This document shows, piece after piece, positions 44,027 to 55,881 of a stretch of 64,000 nt of DNA; the first letter of the stretch is position 1, and every line of letters starts with the position of its first letter. The DNA is taken from assembly GCA_010015805.1 (NCBI GenBank), contig ML978121.1:3720001-3784000 (forward strand), written 5' to 3'. The position numbers and the translations under genes are program-made. The notes below the pieces were generated by a model that was not told the origin of the DNA, did not search any database, and worked only from the letters and a program-made list of their open reading frames with translations. The stretch is from Rhizodiscina lignyota (taxonomy: Eukaryota > Ascomycota > Dothideomycetes > Aulographales > Rhizodiscinaceae).

Positions 44027-45351
44027 TTAGCTTGATTTATGGAATGAGGCAATGGTGTGGAGAGGCATTGAACGAGCTATTTCGATAATATAATTCAATA
44101 TCGGTTCAAATTCGGAGGCGTACCAGAAAAGCGCTGTACAAAACGTCGAACAGTGAGAGCATTTTGAACGATAAGGACATCCAGCTTCCGCCACAGTTCT
44201 TAGAAGATTCCTAAATAGCCGATTTTGAAGATAAATCCATGAGCTACCGGTCAGTACAGTTGGCTGGCGTTCCAAGCTTGTAGGTTGCAGACCTAATGGA
44301 CCCAACTGGCTACAACTATTGATCTGCCGATTGACCTAGTTGGCAATTGTTCATCCCTGGTTGGCCACGTGATGTGAAGATCTTTCGACCGTATTTTGAC
44401 GATCAAGCTATGCTCTTTGGTCATCGTGGAATCGTTCTCGAACTCCTTTGCGGCATTCCTTAGCAGCACCGCGTTGGATAAATACGATCCGTCCCTAAGC
44501 TTGAGTTGGTCTTAAACAGCATGAAGACGACACGCGAAGTGGACGATCTCAGCTCCTGTCACGAAAAGGCTCCCAGCACGTAGAGCATCGGCTAATAGGA
44601 CTTCCTTGCTCTTTCTTGCTCTTCGGATGAATTCGAACACAGAGAGCTTCGAATCGCAGTTCCGTTTGTCAGTTGTCCTCTTCGATCCGCTTTCAACTTA
44701 CCCATCGAAAGGACCAGACACTCCGATGCGTTCTTCTCTTTGAAATCCACAGTGTCAGAGCTGAGGTCCAAATATAGGTTGTCAAATCCAACGGCATGTT
44801 GCGGACGCAATGCTACATCTCAGCCTTGCCGGCCGAATGCCTTAAAGACGCAACGTCGTTCATTTGGTCACAGGAGCCCGGCTCAGTCAAGTCGGCAGGA
44901 GAAAGGCTTTATTTGAACGTCGACGCAGTTGGAAAGTTGGTGGCTGATCTCGCGAGGCTGCCGACGTGTTGGCGACAAGCGACGCGACGCGCATTCGGTC
45001 GTTCGGCCCCCACGTGGGCACGTTCGGACGTTGCAAAGTCACGCATTTCCCAAGGTAGCTGAAGAATTTCAGAAAGAAAGGTGAGCAGCAGGGAGACGAG
45101 GTGTCTCGACTGGTAGAATGACAAACGCGGGCAGCCAATGATGCTAAGCTTCGCGGAACCGCATCACGAATTCACGCTATTCCCAAGCGGCCGGAAAGAG
45201 GAAAGGGTAAGAGTGCAGGCATCAGAATTTCCCGCTTAGTCAAGCGCCCTCGCTCTCAATTAATCAGGACCGTTGCATTGCTCTCTTCTAGATCGAATGC
45301 AGCGGCTCCGCGATGAGAAGTCGAGCACGACGACATTCCTAAACCGTCAAG
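44027..45351. other. Intergenic region upstream of the Zn2Cys6 gene
   Basis: No gene can be supported in 1.3 kb. Open stretches on both strands at 44592-45138 show no family motif and overlap one another. The region ends in the promoter of the regulator gene. Confidence 0.5.
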
Positions 45352-47429
45352 ATGAAGAACGCGGCAGGTGGTGCGGCGGCGCGTTCTCACAATGGCTGGT
45401 CCGTAGCACCTTCCCCCGTATATAAGCACAGAGACTGACGGACCTCCAGCTTGACGTGCAAATTGAGAAAACTGAAATGCGACGAGAGTCGACCTTCATG
45501 TGGAAGGTGTTCGTTGGCTTCACGGGCGTGCGAGTACTCCGACAGCTCGATTTTCCGTCAGTTTGATATCCAAAAGCCCACGAATCGTGCACGACTGCGC
45601 GAGTCCGACGACACCGACGGCACCTTTGGAGATGACGACGTCTGGGTTGAGGTGCCACGAAAACGTAAGGCCCTCAGAACGGACCATGGCCGTGTCACTC
45701 ATTGTTTCCAGTCACATTCATTCAGGTCATCGACCCATACGAGGAAGAGTACGAAACGAGCCTGGAACTAGCTGGGAGACTCCCGGAGATTCAAGATCGG
45801 CAGCAAGTCAAAGCAAGCCCTCAACTTGCACCGCCTGTGAAGACTACGAGCAATCCGAACTCTTCCATGGATCCTACCGGGCCTCACACCAACAGTTCCT
45901 CTTACACTCCCATCTCTCTCCCATTTGGCTCGGCCGAGGCATCACCCTGGAATGCCGAACCTTACCCCCGACCTGTTCCACCCAGCAAGCCCCCGGACAC
46001 TTCTGAAGTCGAGCTTGTCCAGCTACTACGATACTTCGCAAATGTACCAGGCCAGTGGATGGACCTCTTCGATACGCGAGCATATTATTCTCGCCGGGTT
46101 ACCATTCTTGCAGCGAGGAGCGCTCTTCTAAAGTTCGCCGCTTGTAGCTTAGCAGCGAAGTGTCTGCATCGCATCCGCCGAAATGGTTCGATATCAGTAC
46201 CCGAAAGTGCAGGCGGTGCATCACCTGAGGACTTCCATCGTGGCCATGTCAATGACTGGCAATATAAGAGCGTGGAATATTACGACCACGCCATCGGACT
46301 ACTCAGAGAGGCCACTCAATTAGATCAGCAGCACCTATATGGCACTAGTACTGGAATCAAATCGGACGAGGTGCTCGCTGCAATTGCCTTGCTGGCGATG
46401 TTTGAACTCATGGACTCACCGGGTCCAGAATGGAAGGCACATCTCAGCGCTCTTTTACTCCTTGACACACCATCGACCGCTGTCCTGAGCTCACCATCCA
46501 TGAACGAAATACCGCGAAGCATTACTAATCATTCCATTTTCTGGAATTTTGCCAGGCAGGACTATCTTGCCGCATTTATTGGGGAGACACGAACACGCCT
46601 CGATTCGACAGATGTTCATCTATGGAGACGGTTCGGCTTAAATATCGACGACGAAGGTCTTCTCCTACCCTTCAACAGCGACCATTCAGATAATCTGCAC
46701 GCCGATGAGCCCAGCGACCGCGGGCACATGAACTCCAGTTTCGAGGAAGACGCTGTCTGCAATGCTCTCTTCTGGCTTCTCGGAAAGATTGTCAATTTCC
46801 TTGCCGTAGGTGACGGCCTCCAGCCTGGTGACTTTGAGCTACCGCTGGGATTCCGGAATAGGATCGGCATAGCCCAGGAATCTCTCCTTGAGAATTGGAC
46901 AGCGCTGGCGGTTGAATTAGCCACGTGGTACGAATCACTTCCACCGACATTCATGCCATCTGTGCGAAAGACATCAGATCCACATCCCGAAACTCAGTCC
47001 ATCATGCCAAGTCAAATCTGGCACGCCGTACCAATGTGCGCCTCCGCCATGCAGCACTACCACATGGCGCGCATCATTTTACTCGTAAACAAGCCCATGG
47101 AATCGACTGCCATCCGCTCTAGCGTGACCGCACGACTAAGTTCATACCGCGTCATTCAACAAGAAGTGCTCCGCCACAGCAGAGAGATCTACGCAATCAG
47201 TATGTCCGATCCCGCAGACACAGTGCGCATCCACTCGGTCCAGCCGCTTTTCGTTGCAGGGCAGTGCCTTACGGAGCCTTGGGAGCGTGAAACGGTGCTG
47301 GACTTGTTGGCGGGGATTCAGCGGGAGCTTGGATGGGCGACGGACTATCGCATCAAGACATTGACTGAGCAGTGGAATGCGGAGTACGGTGGCGCGAATC
47401 GATTGTTGTTGCCACCAACGCCTGGATGA
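45352..47429 (+). CDS. Zn2Cys6 transcription factor (fungal_trans_2 type)
   Basis: Predicted exons are 45352-45398, 45450-45664 and 45712-47429, giving 659 residues. The binuclear zinc cluster is near the N-terminus, with the first Cys codon split by the first intron: C-L-T-C-K-L-R-K-L-K-C, then CGRCSLASRAC, matching C-x2-C-x6-C-x6-C-x2-C-x6-C. A variable Pro/Ser-rich linker leads to a long helical region beginning VELVQLLRYFANVPGQWMDL and RRVTILAARSALLKFAACSL, typical of the fungal_trans_2 activation/ligand domain. The third exon acceptor (TTTCCAG at 45711) was chosen because it is the one that keeps phase. It is a nuclear DNA-binding regulator, probably of CGG-containing sites. It is the only pathway-type regulator in the window and might control neighbouring tailoring genes. 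Confidence 0.92.
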
Positions 47430-47913
47430 AACGGTCAAAGGCTTCGGATATCTTGCCACCTTCACAAGAGCGCATTCTTCACGAACGACTCATCGTTCGG
47501 GAGGTATTGGTTTCGGGACGATGAATCCCGAAGACCGTTTCGGAAAGTGAGCCGACCGAGTTCGAGACTCCTCAACATTAATTGCGAATGAACGAAGAAT
47601 AGCAATTTCAAATTATCTAACCGCTGGCGATAATACCTTCGTGGGACCTGCGGGCCGTTATAAGAGCTCTGATTATTGGTGCACCATCCGGTCATTTGAT
47701 TGAGCCTTTCAACCATTGGCCCTCTAAAGAATTGGATCCAAGTAACGGCCCGCACCGATCGTAGGAATAGAAAATATTCCTTTTTTTTCTCCTTCGCCTC
47801 TATTCCATCTCCCACGACGCACGAGAATTCCACGTTCGAGATATCATTATCATCGCCGAGCAAGAGCAAGAGCATCGCGGCTCGCCTACGAGTCTACTAC
47901 CGATATTCCCGAC
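47430..47913. other. Intergenic region upstream of the 2EXR-like gene
   Basis: These 484 bp hold no supported gene. A T-rich run (CCTTTTTTTTCTCC) is at about 47780, as is common in fungal promoters. Confidence 0.45.
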
Positions 47914-48906
47914 ATGTCTGCGATGGAGTGCACCCCATCCGGCGACGCATCTCAAATCCACCCTCAGAGTCAATGTTCGCTCTTTTCCCGCCTTCCCACC
48001 GAACTACGCATGATTATTTGGGAAAACACTATAGGCAACATGAGTCTTCATCTCACGAGGCGATTCGGCAGCTCGAAACTCACTGCTATTCCCTGCAATC
48101 TACACGAAGTGGTCTGCGGCCTCGATTGTGCGTCCAATGATCCAAGCGAATGCGACTCGTGCAACCCTTTCCTTTTTCCATACCAAAAAATGCGCCTTGT
48201 TGAATACCTTCTGAGAGGGTCGCGTAGAGAAGGTTCGGACCACTGTGAATACAAGCGTTTCATGCAGCGATTTTCGCTTCTGCGAAGCTGCAAAATAATG
48301 TACGCAACATTGCATTCCCTTTCTTACTCTGCTTCATTTATACTGACGTCCGGTGTGATCAGCTATCAAGAAGCGGTTACGATCGCATACAGGACGAATG
48401 TTTTCCGTGTACGCCATAGAGACATATTCGACTGGACTCCCAGATTAGGCACAGGCTTCGTGGATTTCAGATCAAGGCTGAATTTCGAGGTCCCTGTACC
48501 CGACAACTTTGAACAGTTTCAACGAGCTATCTCCTGTGACGAGACACCGCCAGTGCTATGCTTGACAATGTGGCCTCAGCAGGACCGACGAACTCGACCG
48601 AAACTAAGACTACGCGAGTCCCCCGATCCGGCTCTGTCAGAGCTGCAAGTCCACTTACTGTATGACATGCGCTGGAGCTGGGATATCTCCGAGCCTTTGA
48701 CCAGATTCATCTTCAACGCTCTGCGGATTAATCGTTCGATTACCTTGCAACTCACAGATGACAGGGATTATATGTGGGCGGACCCGAACATCCAAAGTGT
48801 ACGCTTTGTCAAAGCTGATAATTCGGAGACAATTCAAGACGGAATATGCATGTCGGTAGAGCGTGTGTCGGTGAAGGATGTTCAACTGAGGGAAAGTATT
48901 TGGTGA
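47914..48906 (+). CDS. 2EXR/DUF7730-like protein of unknown function
   Basis: A single exon of 330 residues. It begins with a short polar lead and then SLFSRLPTELRMIIWENTIG, the helix characteristic of the F-box-like 2EXR group common in Leotiomycetes and related fungi. LLRSCKIMYATLHSLSY follows, the second conserved block in which a set of parental (usually RSCR-x-x-Y) residues precedes a short strand and Phe. The Cys-containing segment CGLDCASNDPSECDSCN is unusual and could bind metal. The function of the family is unknown; large expanded families suggest a role in recognition or protein turnover. The gene converges on the BVMO-type gene with 54 bp between the stop codons. Confidence 0.75.
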   Translation: MSAMECTPSGDASQIHPQSQCSLFSRLPTELRMIIWENTIGNMSLHLTRRFGSSKLTAIPCNLHEVVCGLDCASNDPSECDSCNPFLFPYQKMRLVEYLLRGSRREGSDHCEYKRFMQRFSLLRSCKIMYATLHSLSYSASFILTSGVISYQEAVTIAYRTNVFRVRHRDIFDWTPRLGTGFVDFRSRLNFEVPVPDNFEQFQRAISCDETPPVLCLTMWPQQDRRTRPKLRLRESPDPALSELQVHLLYDMRWSWDISEPLTRFIFNALRINRSITLQLTDDRDYMWADPNIQSVRFVKADNSETIQDGICMSVERVSVKDVQLRESIW

Positions 48907-48960
48907 AGACAGTAAACTTTGCAAGCCTGAGACCCACAATAAGAATAATTTGCTTTCAAC

Positions 48961-50807
48961 TTAGTTTTGGGAAAACATTTTCAAGCTTCCCAGCACCGAT
49001 TCGAGCTTCTCGGTACGTGTGGCGACCACGACAGCCGCTACAAACCCGAGGGCCGCCGTAAGCACCTGCCAACGTGAGATCCCAGATGCATGTGCCTTAT
49101 TCCACTCCCCAAACTCCTTTGACTTGCGATATGAGAAGTCTCTCCAAGGAACCCAAATGCTCCGCAACCAGTAGACGGTGGGCCAATCGGGATACATGAT
49201 CGTATTTTGCCCGGTCTGGGGTTCAATAAACCAGGAAGTGCATCCAGTTGCCCACACAAGATTCTTGCATCGCTTCTGCACCCAGTTCAGATCTCTTCTC
49301 TCTGCTTCCACAAGAACTGCGACTGAATCTGGATTGCGAGAGGCTTTCCCAGCATGGCGGGCTGATAGTGAGCGCATGATGGGAGCGATAACGCGCATGG
49401 TGAAGTTGACTTGGCACTCGACCGTATATATGACGGAAAGATGTCCTGTGAGCGTATTCGGACCCATCATTATGAAGAAATTGGGGAAGCCTGATACGCA
49501 AGTCCCGAAATATGCAGAAGATGCTCCTTCGCTGACTTGGCTCCACTAGATATTGTCAGCGATTGGAATTTACCCTGACAAGGAACCAACATACATGTTC
49601 ATTTAGGCTAACGCCATTTTCACCTCGAATCTCCATAGGGAACAAGAATTTGTGAGTCTCGAAGCCCGTTGCAAGGACGATTGCATCGGCAGAGACATGC
49701 CGTCCGCTTTTGGTAATAACCCCCGACGCCGCAATCCGTTCGACGGCATCGTCATAAATCAACTCAACGTTATCCCGATGCAAGCTGGTAAGATAGTGCG
49801 TATCATTAACACGCCTCTTGCAACCGATCTCTGTCTTGGGGACAAGAAAGTTCACATATTTCTGAGGCGCATTGCGACGGATGTATTCCGCTGTGTCTCT
49901 GGTGTCCTGCTCGCGCAGAGGGCGGCCAGATGTGATAGCAAAGCTCCTAAAGGTCAACTCTTTCTGCGCGAAGAGGTAGAAGCGGTAGGCTCGCATGACC
50001 CCGGGTATCCATCGCATCGTCCATTTAAAGAGGCTTGAGTATTCTGGATTGGACCAGGGAGCTAGCCAATGGCTTTGCCTGCTAAACTGAATCACCTTCT
50101 TTGCGGAGCCTTCGCCTTTGCTGATGATGGGGACGAATTGAGTTGCGCTGCACCCATTACCTGTGTAATGTTAATTGCATGCGAATGTGCCTTGACATAT
50201 CACTTACCTAGAACGATGACTTCCTTCCCCTTCCAATCAAAACTGTGATCCCATTCAGCGGAATGGAAAAGACGGCCATTAAAGCCTTCGGCGCCCGGTA
50301 CGTCGCATTTCTTCGGAATTGAGAGCGCCCCAACTGCGGAGACAAGGATTTTGCATCGTCGTTTGTGAATGGAATGGGTGCTGAGATCCTCGAACTCTAC
50401 CTGCCACACAGCTGCGACTGGATCCCACAAGGCTTGACGGACTGAAGACTTGAACCTGACATGGGGTAGGATTTTGTAATCTTCAGCGACATCCTTCAGG
50501 TACTTGTGGATCTCTGACTGCGAGGCAAAGAGCCTTGTCCAGCCCGGGTTGAGAGCGAATGAGAATGAGTAAAAATGAGACTGGACCTGTTGTGTGTGCG
50601 TTAGACCGGGCGGAAATTTTCAAGGAAAGAGGAACCAACATCGCAAGCACATCCAGGATAAGAGTTAAGCCACCATGTTCCGCCGATATTATCGCTCTTC
50701 TCAATGACCTCGAAATTACGAGTCCCGAATTTCTTCACGAGCTGTACCGCAGTCGCGAGGCCAGAAAGGCCAGCTCCAATAATGAGGACGTCTGAGTCGA
50801 GGGACAT
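48961..50807 (-). CDS. Baeyer-Villiger-type flavin monooxygenase
   Basis: Predicted exons are 50640-50807, 50208-50586, 49595-50160 and 48961-49545, giving 565 residues. Visible are the FAD loop IIGAGLSGLA, GGTWWLNSYPGCACD, the fingerprint FNGRLFHSAEW (exact F-x-G-x3-H-x3-W), a second dinucleotide loop VIVLGNGCSATQ built across an intron, and ATGF near the end. The fingerprint marks class-B monooxygenases that insert oxygen into ketones to give esters or lactones, and it separates this gene from the FMO at 1.1 kb. The first donor is a weaker GTTGGT, chosen because joining gives ACDVQSHFYSFSFALNPGW. A C-terminal hydrophobic segment (VLTAALGFVAAVVVA) may anchor it in a membrane. Ketone substrate unknown. 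Confidence 0.92.
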
Positions 50808-51579
50808 TGCGCTTGAACTTCAAGACAGCAGAAGACTCGAAAACAGTCCATTGGGGCCTATTTATGTATCTTCGCAAAACCCTCCCTCAACTCTTGAACA
50901 TTGGCTCGAAGAGGAAAACCGGGGGCCATTTGATGACCTCGAGGACGGTGGAGCATATCGGCTAAATTGCAATGCTGCGTCTCTCCACAGTCTTATTCGG
51001 GCAGGTATTATGATCATTGAGTGCGGTCGAGCTGTTCAGCCGAGCGATACTGTGTGGAATTGTTGTTGTTGACTAAATGGAAGATAGCAGGCCGGTAGTC
51101 AACAGGCACGCTTCAGTTGCCTTTCTGGCTGATGAGAGTTCAAGGAAATTGTGCCGAGCTCAATGAGAAAGTTCTCCGAGCGCAAGTCTTCCGACCGCCA
51201 CAGCAGCTAACGTGTCGCGGCATTCTCTGCACATAACGACAAACAAAACCCCCTTCAATGGTTTCGTCGCTTTCGATTTGTGCACAGTTTGTTTCCGGCT
51301 TCTTTCCAGTTCCTGCTTCCAATAGAAGCGTCACGTCAAAACACTTTCGATCCAGTTGCTACATAGAGTAATCCGTTCGGCTTGTTCAGCGGATTTACGC
51401 GATAATTTCACTGATTCTCGACTTCGCTTTAATCGGAACATAGAGACTGATGTCATCTATGATGTAGAACATAATTCAAGATTAGGGCTACAGCAGACTC
51501 CAATGTCAATATGATCTCTCGTGCCCGAGAACCAATCCGTCTGTTCTCTGTGAAAGCATGCTGCAATTGACTGGCCGCC
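50808..51579. other. Intergenic region upstream of the BVMO-type gene
   Basis: This 772-bp stretch lies between two minus-strand genes and should include the BVMO promoter. I see no supported gene or repeat. Confidence 0.5.
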
Positions 51580-52895
51580 TCAGGATTTCTCCAAGTCGAG
51601 AAGGAATATCCCATAGCCAACGCCTGCGAGGTCACCACTACGGCCAGCCTGGAAGGCCATTGTACGTGAATCGGGACTAATTACCGGATCTGCCGCCTTG
51701 TTACCTGTATAGCGGGGTGGCAAATTAGCACGCTACATTTTTGTCTTCGCAGTGATGGGATTACAAACCAACACAATCGCCGAAGTTTGTCAGGCGAGTG
51801 AAGTCGCTGCTATGAGGCTCCAGACGTAGCTTCCAGATGTCGATAGTATCATCACCATGGGACACTATCTGATCTTTGCCAGACTCTACGCAAGTATACT
51901 TGCCGTTAGGGAAGATACCCTCGACTTCGTTATACTGCCCCTGGACGTCACGGTAGATGGTAACCTTGGCCGATTAGCGACTCTTCATTAAGGATCCGAA
52001 TCGTGCGACCGGACTCAACTCACCTTGCCCGTCCGCAGATCGATACTGCGGACATTGGCGAGATTCCCCTGCAGAGCACGTACGGGCGTATAGCAAGTGT
52101 ATGTCAGCTCGTTATCATCATTGTGGAAGTCCTGGGGCTCCAGAAGGCAGTGCGGTGAAATGTCTCGTAGCACCTGTCTCTTATTGGCAACGCCAACTGT
52201 GCCGTTCTTGTTATAGACGATGTCAGCAACATAGATGGCCGTTTCGCCTTCGATTAGATCATCGGGATTGTTCTCATAGTTTTGAGCCCAGGCGATCCTA
52301 AGATTAAGCAAGCGAATTAGCATTTGGAACGATCCATTCTGCGTGACGGAACGCGTACCGATTCCTCAAACGGGAGATCGCGATACCTTCCCAGATTAAT
52401 TGGTTCAAAGGGAGAGGCTGTGCGGTCGCGGCGCCTTTCTTCAAGACCCATATCTCTTGTCTGGTGTCACGAGTCACGTCTGCATCCACGTATCTGCTCA
52501 CTCTATGTTAGCAAGCACAGCTCCTCCTGCTCACGAGCGGTACCTCACGAGCGAGCTCCAAGCAGTATGTAGTCACCGTTCGGAAGATACTGCACACGAA
52601 GATAGCCTGGATTTGGAAAGTGGGTGAGCAGTGATATCTCCTTCGTCTTCAGGTCTATTTCGAACGCGTCTCCATAGCTCTTATCCATAAAACCAATCTT
52701 TTTGCCGTCAGGTGACCATGAGGCACGTTCCCCGAAGACGGTAAGCTGCTGAACGTTCTTGGGCAGAACTGGTCTGTTATCCGCCGTGCATGCGCCAGGT
52801 TTGCTCTTTGCCTGCCTGGCCACCAATGGGGAGGCCGCCGCGGCGAGGACAAGCGTAAGTGACACCGCCAAGGCACGTTTCAGGATCGAAATCAT
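51580..52895 (-). CDS. Secreted TolB-like beta-propeller protein
   Basis: Predicted exons are 52549-52895, 52359-52493, 52024-52297, 51769-51964 and 51580-51704, giving 358 residues. A signal peptide (MISILKRALAVSLTLVLAAA) is followed by blade-like repeats of the TolB/WD40-like PD40 kind: ERASWSPDGKKIGFMD, YLPNGDYILLGARS, IFPNGKYTC and PVISPDSRTMAFQAG. The exons are short, and several acceptors (GAGCAG, CTTAG, TACAG) were chosen by phase and by the blade motifs; the last exon restores AGVGYGIFLLDLE, the usual end of the family. Six-bladed propellers of this secreted fungal type have no assigned catalytic role and may bind ligands or wall polymers. The start is divergent from the methyltransferase gene, 1.5 kb away. 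Confidence 0.82.
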
Positions 52896-54404
52896 CGTCA
52901 ATGAATCGGTCAATCAGAGTCGGACAGATTCGACGTAGTACGCTTTTCTTGTTACCCAAAGCGTGTCTTCTTTGCAGCGGCAAGGTCAGGTTGATAGTCA
53001 CTAAAGACGTTGTCGAGTGCAGGCACAACTGATATCTCCTGTGAATATCAGTCAAAGTACACATTCTTATACAAATATTCTGATTCGAACCTTTTCATAT
53101 CGATCACGAACTCCCCGATGACCCCTCAATGCATATTGCCGATTATTCTCCCCCGCGTCTTGGCTTTCAATATTCATTGCGAGTTTCCTGGATGGCGTCT
53201 TTCGCGTGTTTGCATTCGAACAGCACATTGGTACCAGGAAGGTTGTGGCGCAAGAAATTCCGGGGATCGTTGCTCCGCCTCGAATCGAAGTAGATCCGGG
53301 GCATCTATTACTGGCCAATCATTTCTGCGAGTTTCCGATGCAGACTTTCGAAGTCCCTGATAGTCCTCCAAAGCAGTCATCTAAATGTGGCATGCTTAAG
53401 TGTCGTCTCTTACAAGCATGACTAACTTCCTCGACATCAACTCCGCCGATTACAAAGATATGAATGGGCAATAAATCCAAGCGACAAGAGAAAGCAAGGG
53501 AAAACGTGATAGACAATGATGTCGTATATTAGGATTCAGGATAATAATGGGTAGAAGACCCTGAGATGAAGTGAGATTAAAGGTTACCTCAATAGGGAAG
53601 TATGTGGTGCCTTGTCGACATCAATTAGGGGCTCTGCTGCCGGGAAGTGAGTCCGGAAAATGAATCAAACAGACTCTAACATCTAGTTTAGTGGAGAAGG
53701 AGCGGGGAAGCAGAAGAATCAGTTATCCCAAGGGCTGAAGAGGTGAGGTTCGGAAGGTGGTCGCTACGCTAAGATATTCACAGTCTATGCCTAATTCGGC
53801 TCTCCGCCGAAACCCATATACATGCCAAGACAGCACTCCTCTTCCTTCCACCTCACCATGCACGGCATTTATCCTCTCGGCTTGTTTGGGGCCGTTTTCA
53901 GTATCGTATTCGGTCGAGTTTCTTCCGCTGTTTCACGAAGAAGGCGATGACTCGTTAGTCTTATGCGTCTGCGTTTACGATACTCTATGTGTTGGCGAAG
54001 TTGCCTGTTTTCAGGGGCTGCTGAAAAGTCTCCGCGATCTCGTCCACACCGAAGGCGTATAAAACCGAATAGCACCCGGAGTTCATCCGTTGCTAGGCTC
54101 CAGAGAACATCAGCTCTGCCTGGACGTAGATCATGAATGCATCGAGCGAAGAGCAGGCGCCAACAAAACGATGAAGAATTGATCTCAACTTCGGAAACGT
54201 TCTGCTCTACGAAATTGCGAAAAGGCACTTCTCCGTCAATTCCTGGCTTGCATAGACCTTTTAACCGATATAGTTTCAAAATTCTCTCGTACGGCCGTAC
54301 TTATTAACTGCTATGATATGGAACAGAAGCTCAGCTCGCCTACAACGTTCTGACACTGTTAGAGCTTGTTTAGTTTTACTTCCATTCATCTCATCCATGC
54401 AATA
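52896..54404. other. Divergent propeller/methyltransferase intergenic region
   Basis: No gene is supported in 1.5 kb. Open stretches on either strand (such as 53010-53360 and 53869-54279) lack domains, splice-supported extensions or codon regularity. Confidence 0.5.
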
Positions 54405-55306
54405 ATGGAGCAATCCAGGAAGGAGCCAGTCTATCCTCCGCCCCAAGCGATCCATCACGAATTGCGGAACGCCGAGAATAGCGCTGGTCATGTCATGGCG
54501 AAGCTGCACTCCATGCGAGAGATTAATCCGCATCTGGCCATCCTGGACGTCGGCGCCGGCTCTGGAACTATTTCAGTGACCCTCGCAAAGGCTATTACTG
54601 ATGGCCATGTCACTGCTATCGACCTCAACCCAGAAATCCTGCCGAGGGCTCGAGCTATCGCCGAGATATCAGGTATAAATAACATCGAATTCCAGCAGGG
54701 CGATGCCTACAAGCTTCCATTCGCCGACGAGACATTCGATATCACGTACTGCCATCAAATGCTTACCCATTTGAAGGCGCCGCAGGATGCACTGCGCGAG
54801 ATGCTGAGAGTGACAAAGCCGAGAGGCATCGTCGCAGCTCGTGAGGGTGATCTCGAAACAGAATGCGTCTGGCCTGAATTACCTGGGGTACTCAAGTTCC
54901 ACAAGTTCGCTGCGGACATGATGAGTGCTGCCGGAGGAACTCCAATAGGGGGTCGGCAGTTGCTTCCTTGGGCGCTCAAGGCGGGTGTGAAGCGTGACCA
55001 GATCACGGTCAGCTATGGAACTTGGTCGTTCAGTACACCGAGGGAAAAGGAAACATGGGGTAGGTTGGTTCTCTGTCTGCTAGAAGACTCTCTGGAGATA
55101 TGAGTACGTTTCTAACGAGGACTATGCTTTCAGCCCAGGCAATGGCGGAGCGAGTTCGAGGCGGTCGATTGCGCGAAGGAGGTCTCAAATCTGGACTGAC
55201 TACGGAGAATGACCTTGAGGAAATGGCTACTGATTGGGAGAAATGGGCGCAGAGAGATGATGCAAGTTTGGCAATGATGCAGGGAGAGGTCCTCATCCAG
55301 AAATAG
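54405..55306 (+). CDS. Class I SAM-dependent methyltransferase (UbiE-like)
   Basis: Predicted exons are 54405-55059 and 55134-55306, giving 275 residues. The Rossmann methyltransferase motifs are in order: motif I LDVGAGSGTIS, the acidic end of strand 2 in VTAIDLNPEIL, motif II around FADETFDITYCHQMLTH, and KPRGIVAAREGD (motif III). This layout is that of UbiE/COQ5-like small-molecule methyltransferases that use S-adenosylmethionine. The C-terminal extension encoded after the 74-bp intron (QAMAERVRGG...) completes the usual family length. No targeting signal is seen. It could O- or C-methylate a pathway intermediate, but the context (propeller, HET gene) does not point to a substrate. Confidence 0.9.
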
Positions 55307-55638
55307 CGCTGAGGGCGACGTAAGTATCCGCCGCTGACCAAAATCGAGAAGAATTTGTAGGAGAGACAACGTAGATGCTCAAGCAAACAGTTGAGATTCT
55401 TCATGCATGCATTATAGCTACCGATGCACCCGCTTTACCGCTGCTGAAGTACCCGTTTTTTATATGCCTGCGTACCAATTTTTTAACTGCCCTCTTAAGA
55501 ATGTTTTTCGTACATATCCTCGTCGATCCATTTCTCATTGGGGTGGCGTATCGGGTATAGATGAATGTTCCGACGTATAACTTACCTTTCAAATTTATAG
55601 GGGCAGGAAAGGAGTGACAGCCATATCATATCATGGCG

Positions 55639-55800
55639 CTCTGAGTTTTTTCTCGCTTATACCGCACTAAAGTTCGCCTATACCTCGCTAAAACTCGGTC
55701 GAGCGTGAGTACGGTCAGCCCCACATCGGTGATTATCGATACCGAGCTTTAGCGAGGTATATGCGAATTTTAGCGAGGTATAGACGAGCAAAAATCTGAG
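55639..55800. mobile_element. MITE-like element with about 60-bp terminal inverted repeats
   Basis: The left arm 55639-55699 and right arm 55741-55800 are imperfect inverted copies; read inward both run CTC(T/A)GA, T-run, CTCG, TATACC and end CTAAAACTCGGT / CTAAAGCTCGGT. Each arm also contains an internal direct repeat of the word TATACCTCGCTAAA. The 41-bp middle has no coding capacity. I could not define a target-site duplication. It is a non-autonomous DNA-transposon-like insertion lying 81 bp upstream of the HET gene start. Confidence 0.7.
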
Positions 55801-55881
55801 CTCCTAGTCTAAGGAGTCCAACCCCATCGCTACCTCTTCCTCTCTCTACCTATTTGGCCAGATCGCTTTTAAGAGCCTGCG

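Noticed and set aside
44592-45138. Overlapping open frames on both strands upstream of the Zn2Cys6 gene
   Set aside because: Mutually overlapping, under 90 residues, no motif.
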